DNA of 64,000 nt from Lactococcus garvieae. Lineage in GTDB: Bacteria; Bacillota; Bacilli; Lactobacillales; Streptococcaceae. Below, in pieces: positions 61,215-64,000 of this stretch (positions are counted from its first letter, which is position 1; the number at the start of each line of letters is the position of its first letter). Position numbers and translations under genes: made by a program. The notes beneath the pieces are model-generated. The model saw only the letters and a list, made by a program, of their open reading frames with translations. It was not told the DNA's origin and did not search any database. The stretch spans positions 1,273,954 through 1,337,953 of the forward strand of contig NZ_CP065691.1 in the NCBI RefSeq assembly GCF_016027715.1, given 5' to 3'.

Positions 61215-61494
61215 TTGCGATGAAGGGGCTATTTTCTAAATAATTAGCAAGTGTTTCTTCATCTTCTACAACTGTTTTTAGAGTTGTTGTAAATTCACGT
61301 ACCTTCCGGCCTGTATCTGGTTCTTCATGAATTACCATATTTTCACGGTAATTAATCATGTTCTCTCGGCTGAAGTCGTTACGTTTGCGAATCTCAAGTT
61401 CAATTTGTTGCTCTTGGTACTTGTGTCTGAGATGTTCAAATTGGCTTTCCTTAAGTTCCAACTCAGCAAGTCGTTGTTTCGTTATAAATGCCAT
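61210..61494 (-). CDS. small coiled-coil phage protein
   Basis: 94 residues with a helical front half (ITKQRLAELELKESQFEHLRHKYQEQQIELEIRKRND) and a mixed back half. RBS TAAGGAGTAAAG. It belongs to the early operon behind the lytic promoter. Unknown function. Confidence 0.55.
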   Translation of the reverse strand: MAFITKQRLAELELKESQFEHLRHKYQEQQIELEIRKRNDFSRENMINYRENMVIHEEPDTGRKVREFTTTLKTVVEDEETLANYLENSPFIAK

Positions 61495-61503
61495 CTTTAC
61501 TCC

Positions 61504-61701
61504 TTACTTATATAGATGAATTCCAGTAAGCTTCATTTTTGAACGCTTAGCAATGGCTTCGGCTTCATGGCGTGCATTAATTCGCATAGGTTGAACCAAT
61601 CCTACAATGAAGTCTTTTTTTGCAGTTACAGATTTCTTTGTGTCTGGATCCAGTTGTTTGCGTTTAGCAGTAAGTACTGCATAAAATTTTGTTTTGTTCA
61701 T
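61504..61701 (-). CDS. small basic phage protein, unknown
   Basis: 65 residues, basic: KFYAVLTAKRKQLDPDTKKSVTAKKDFIVG, then a helix rich in Ala, Glu, Lys. RBS AAGGAATT. Early operon. Unknown function. Confidence 0.55.
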   Translation of the reverse strand: MNKTKFYAVLTAKRKQLDPDTKKSVTAKKDFIVGLVQPMRINARHEAEAIAKRSKMKLTGIHLYK

Positions 61702-61717
61702 TTTTAATTCCTTTTTT

Positions 61718-61903
61718 CTAATTATGACCAGATTCTCGATTTAGAGCTTCTCGGTTTATACGAGCAAAAACTTGATAAATCTTATGATCATCTGGAATAC
61801 ACACCTCTCTCAGTCCGGGGGAACCGTGAAGAGTAGAACCCATAATGACCCGACCATCTTGAAAGATGTGCTTGATTGGGATATCTTTTTCTTCTTTAGC
61901 CAT
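61718..61903 (-). CDS. small phage protein, unknown
   Basis: 61 residues: KEEKDIPIKHIFQDGRVIMGSTLHG, then REVCIPDDHKIYQVFARINREAL. RBS GAGGAGAAT. It is the second gene of the early operon, where antirepressors or small regulators often lie, but no motif supports that. Unknown function. Confidence 0.55.
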   Translation of the reverse strand: MAKEEKDIPIKHIFQDGRVIMGSTLHGSPGLREVCIPDDHKIYQVFARINREALNRESGHN

Positions 61904-61912
61904 GTATTCTCC

Positions 61913-62149
61913 TCACATTTTTTGTTCTTTATCGGGAACGTTCGACTTAAAAAAAATACCTAAGTCTTCTTTACTGTACCCAAAGATTGCAGCTAATTGA
62001 ATTAGTTCATTTGCACCAATGGCAACAATACCATTTTCACGTTTTGCATAGGCAGCTCTTGACTTCCACCCCATCTGTTTAGCAACATCGTCCTGAGTTA
62101 AATCTTTAGCAATTCGTTCTGCCTTGATTCTACTTAAATCAATAGTCAT
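61913..62149 (-). CDS. cro: Cro-like XRE regulator, first gene of the lytic operon
   Basis: 78 residues. Helix-turn-helix: LSRIKAERIAKDLTQDDVAKQMGWKSRAAYAKRENGIVAIGANEL (about 4-48). I start at the ATG at 62149, 5-6 nt after AAAGGAGA; the frame extends upstream only across the promoter and operators. Divergent to cI across a 179-bp switch. It probably represses cI and tunes its own operon. A 16-bp operator lies inside its last codons. Confidence 0.8.
   Translation of the reverse strand: MTIDLSRIKAERIAKDLTQDDVAKQMGWKSRAAYAKRENGIVAIGANELIQLAAIFGYSKEDLGIFFKSNVPDKEQKM
61924..61939. promoter_or_regulatory. remote CI/Cro operator inside the cro gene
   Basis: GTTCT-TTATCG-GGAAC. It shares half-site sequence and 16-bp spacing with the three operators of the intergenic switch, but lies about 230 bp downstream of the lytic promoter, near the end of cro. 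Confidence 0.55.
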
Positions 62150-62173
62150 ATATTTTTCTCCTTTCTCTTCATC

Positions 62174-62189
62174 GTTCTTTTTCGAGAAC
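62174..62189. promoter_or_regulatory. operator at the lytic promoter start
   Basis: GTTCT-TTTTCG-AGAAC, perfect half-sites, located at about +1 to +16 of the lytic transcript. Confidence 0.65.
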
Positions 62190-62195
62190 AAAATA

Positions 62196-62225
62196 ATAAT
62201 AACATTATCGTTCTCTCTTGTCAAC
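62196..62225 (-). promoter_or_regulatory. lytic (early) promoter with operator over its -35 box
   Basis: TTGACA (62219-62224) and TATTAT (62196-62201), 17-bp spacer, minus strand: near consensus. A further operator, GTTCT-CTCTTG-TCAAC (62210-62225), covers the -35 box. Confidence 0.75.
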
Positions 62226-62270
62226 AAAAAAGATATAAAAAAACACAAAAAAATATTTTACATTTACTTC

Positions 62271-62299
62271 TTGTGCTTTTTTGGGAACAATGATATAAT
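62271..62299 (+). promoter_or_regulatory. cI promoter with internal operator
   Basis: TTGTGC (62271-62276), 17-bp spacer, TGATATAAT (-10 at 62294-62299). GTGCT-TTTTTG-GGAAC (62273-62288) lies over the -35 box and spacer, allowing autoregulation. Confidence 0.65.
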
Positions 62300-62328
62300 G
62301 TTTTTATCAACTTAATAGAGAGAAAAAC

Positions 62329-62841
62329 ATGCGAACAAATGAAGAAATAGTAAAAATACTAATAGATGAAAAAGACAAACAAAATCTTTCCATATCTGAA
62401 CTCGCTCGCCGTGTAGATATGGCAAAGTCTGCTGTGTCTAGATATTTTAATTTCACAAGAGAATTTCCTTTGAATCGTGCTGATGACTTCGCTAAAGTTT
62501 TAGGGATTTCTACAGAATATCTATTGGGAATATCTAAGGAAGATACAGCCAGTACATCAGAACTTGATTTTCCTATTATAGAAGAAACAGTTGAAACTAT
62601 GAAAAAACTTGATGAACCTCGTCAGAAAATTGTGCTTGATACTGCCAAAGAGCAACATAAAGAGCAGGAAGCAGAAAAAGTCTTATCATTAAATCACTAT
62701 AAATTATCCGATGAGTACCTTGATGCTCAGATTAATAAAGCCAGCGCTTATGGCGGCGGAGAACTTAGTGATAATGACAAAGAGTTTTTCAAGCGTCTTT
62801 TAAAAAATACTCTTCAAGAAAGAATTGACCGTGAGGAGTAA
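62329..62841 (+). CDS. CI-type lysogeny repressor
   Basis: 170 residues. N-terminal XRE domain (SISELARRVDMAKSAVSRYFNFTREFPLNRADDFAKVLGISTEYLLGI, about 20-70), then a linker and a helical C-terminal part. No LexA-like Ser-Lys self-cleavage domain is seen, like TP901-1 CI, which oligomerises through its C-terminus. Induction may depend on the ImmA-like protease encoded 8 bp downstream. RBS AGAGAG. Confidence 0.8.
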   Translation: MRTNEEIVKILIDEKDKQNLSISELARRVDMAKSAVSRYFNFTREFPLNRADDFAKVLGISTEYLLGISKEDTASTSELDFPIIEETVETMKKLDEPRQKIVLDTAKEQHKEQEAEKVLSLNHYKLSDEYLDAQINKASAYGGGELSDNDKEFFKRLLKNTLQERIDREE

Positions 62842-62849
62842 AATGATTT

Positions 62850-63287
62850 ATGGGAAAATTAAGAGAATTGTCTCGTGAACTTGGTGCTGAAATAATATAT
62901 TTTAATGCTATCGAAAATGGTGTTGAACTGGAAAGCGACACCAAGGGAGTTTACTTACCGGATGACAATGTTATATATATACGTGATGATCTAACAATAT
63001 ATGAACAAGAAAATGTTATTCTTCATGAACTTGGCCATTGCTATTATGGTCATGTACATTACGATTGCCATTCAAAGGGCTATAGTAGTAAACAGGAAGC
63101 AGAAGCCAATTCATATATGGTAGCCTATAGATTTAAGGAATGGCTTCTAACTTGGGATTTTGCTCCACTTCCCGAGGAATTGAGTGTCCAACGTTTCATG
63201 AATGCTTATCATTTTGAATATAAAGTTGAGCATTTATGTGAGGATATGCTAGAGCAATATAATGCTGAGTATTATGAAACTGTTTAA
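62850..63287 (+). CDS. ImmA/IrrE-family metalloprotease
   Basis: 145 residues with the zinc motif HELGHCYYGH (His-Glu-x-x-His, near 62) and a downstream Glu in KQEAEANSYMVAYRF. These proteases cut XRE-type repressors to trigger induction (ImmA/ImmR of ICEBs1). It directly follows the repressor gene, which supports that role. Start ATG at 62850 with weak upstream site GAGGAG. Confidence 0.8.
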   Translation: MGKLRELSRELGAEIIYFNAIENGVELESDTKGVYLPDDNVIYIRDDLTIYEQENVILHELGHCYYGHVHYDCHSKGYSSKQEAEANSYMVAYRFKEWLLTWDFAPLPEELSVQRFMNAYHFEYKVEHLCEDMLEQYNAEYYETV

Positions 63288-63334
63288 ATAAAAGAACGTG
63301 CGCTAATCACGTTAAAAGGGTAAGGAGATAATTA

Positions 63335-64000
63335 ATGAAAAAATTGGGATTAATGATAGTTATGCTATTTTCTATTATTGCTTTGAGTGCTTGTTCAAAT
63401 TCTAATAAAACAGCTGAAGAACTACCTAAATCAGAATCTAAAAAGCCAATTCCTAGTGGTTATATAAAAATTTCTGATCCATATTTTAAACCAAAGGAAC
63501 AAGTTCAAGAAGAATTTAATCAATTAGGTCTAAAAGTAAAATTTGTAGTAACTAATTTTGATGAAAAGGCCGAGTCAAATTCAAAAAAAATAATTAAAGG
63601 AATGTGCGATCAGATTAGTTCTCAACCTAATGTAGAATATTTTGATGTTGATGAGTATGATAATCCAGATATTAGCTATTATGCTAAAAAAGGTAGTACC
63701 ATAATTATTGGGTATTCTGACCACGATTATACACCAAAATCAATGAGTAAAAGTGCAACTACCAGTCCTTCTTCCAATATTACCCCTTCAAGTTCTAAAG
63801 AAGATTCACAACCTTCAACAAATAAAGATGCTGGTAAAGTATCCAGAGAATTTCAAAATGCATTATCATCAGCTAATAATTATTTAGATTATTCATCTTT
63901 TTCAAAAGAGGGTTTAAAAGAACAATTAATTTTTGAACAATTTCCTGAAGATGCTGCTCAATATGCAATTGACAATGTAAAAGTTGATTGGAACGAGCAA
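63335..64000 (+). CDS. Ltp-like superinfection-exclusion lipoprotein, cut by window edge
   Basis: 222 codons visible, open at the edge. Lipoprotein signal MKKLGLMIVMLFSIIALSAC with lipobox LSAC (Cys 20). A middle domain (about 40-130) follows, then a Ser/Thr-rich linker and the helical repeat FQNALSSANNYLDYSSFSKEGLKEQLIFEQF...YAIDNVKVDWNEQ. That repeat matches the Ltp family (host cell surface-exposed lipoprotein, phage TP-J34), where paired helix-hairpin units block DNA entry of related phages. It lies in the lysogeny block, so it would be expressed in lysogens. RBS TAAGGAGATAATTA. Confidence 0.8.
   Translation, partial: MKKLGLMIVMLFSIIALSACSNSNKTAEELPKSESKKPIPSGYIKISDPYFKPKEQVQEEFNQLGLKVKFVVTNFDEKAESNSKKIIKGMCDQISSQPNVEYFDVDEYDNPDISYYAKKGSTIIIGYSDHDYTPKSMSKSATTSPSSNITPSSSKEDSQPSTNKDAGKVSREFQNALSSANNYLDYSSFSKEGLKEQLIFEQFPEDAAQYAIDNVKVDWNEQ

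Larger units (their letters stand above)
27083..64000. mobile_element. siphovirus-type (P335-like) prophage, right end off the window
   Basis: A continuous run of phage modules: lysis (27-28 kb), tail (28-40 kb), connector and head (40-46 kb), terminase (46.9-48.6 kb), small early genes and replication (48.6-62.1 kb), genetic switch (62.1-62.3 kb) and a rightward lysogeny block. No integrase is present, so it must lie beyond 64,000, together with the right attachment site. The left boundary is probably between 26,600 and 27,050; the core sequence cannot be set without the other end. No essential module of a temperate siphophage looks broken in this part. Confidence 0.95.

Noticed and set aside
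62150-62248. Longer Cro starting at 62248
   Set aside because: It would cross the lytic promoter and operators; a strong ribosome site precedes the ATG at 62149.

Overview
The window is low-GC Firmicutes DNA with dense Shine-Dalgarno-led genes. It most likely comes from a Lactococcus outside the L. lactis/cremoris pair, perhaps the L. garvieae group. Pointers are an hrtRBA heme-efflux operon whose repressor keeps the lactococcal heme ligands (His72 and His149) at identical residue numbers, split coaB and coaC followed by an ECF S-component, a YidC2-type insertase, a stand-alone fabI, and an FLP (Crp/Fnr-like) regulator with its metal ATPase locus. The species call is an inference from remembered homologues; no search was run.

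Positions 1-26,600 are chromosome. In order: an edge-truncated membrane protein; hrtRBA with operator and promoter; a csbD-like stress gene whose promoter overlaps a 14-bp inverted repeat; a HAD phosphatase; an LPXTG collagen-adhesin-like protein with 141-bp tandem repeats; an FLP locus (P1B ATPase, small helical protein, separate HMA chaperone, flp) with two FNR-type boxes each centred at -41.5; an aquaporin; a 4.6-kb LPXTG Ig-repeat adhesin with a frameshift in its signal peptide; a tautomerase; an L-cysteine desulfidase-like gene; coaB-coaC-panT; alpha-phosphoglucomutase; yidC2; an MFS transporter with a Crp/Fnr regulator; fabI; nanE.

From about 26,600 to the right edge lies a siphovirus-type prophage, mostly on the minus strand and read right to left. 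A divergent cI/cro switch near 62.2 kb has four similar 16-bp operators. The early region carries a Rad50-like ATPase, a Sak4-like ATPase, a DUF669 protein, an SF2 helicase, a primase-helicase and many small genes including an orphan methyltransferase. An ArpU-like regulator, terminase, portal, MuF-type head protein, scaffold, capsid, connectors, tail genes, holin and CHAP lysin follow. cI, an ImmA-like protease and an Ltp-like superinfection-exclusion lipoprotein (cut by the edge) run rightward. The integrase and right attachment site lie beyond the window. Two tRNA genes sit at the lysin end.

The strongest unusual signal is a set of recoding sites. The capsid and major tail genes both end in ACA CCC TAA, followed after exactly 4 nt by the hairpin CCCCAG-N7-CTGGGG, and the +1 frame continues into an Ig-like domain with no start signal of its own. 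A phased GGGTTTA heptamer in the tail chaperone gene suggests a third, -1, event. Other points of interest are a MuF protein with a C-terminal zincin motif, two short plus-strand RNA candidates with similar promoters, and a long Dit with a large insertion.
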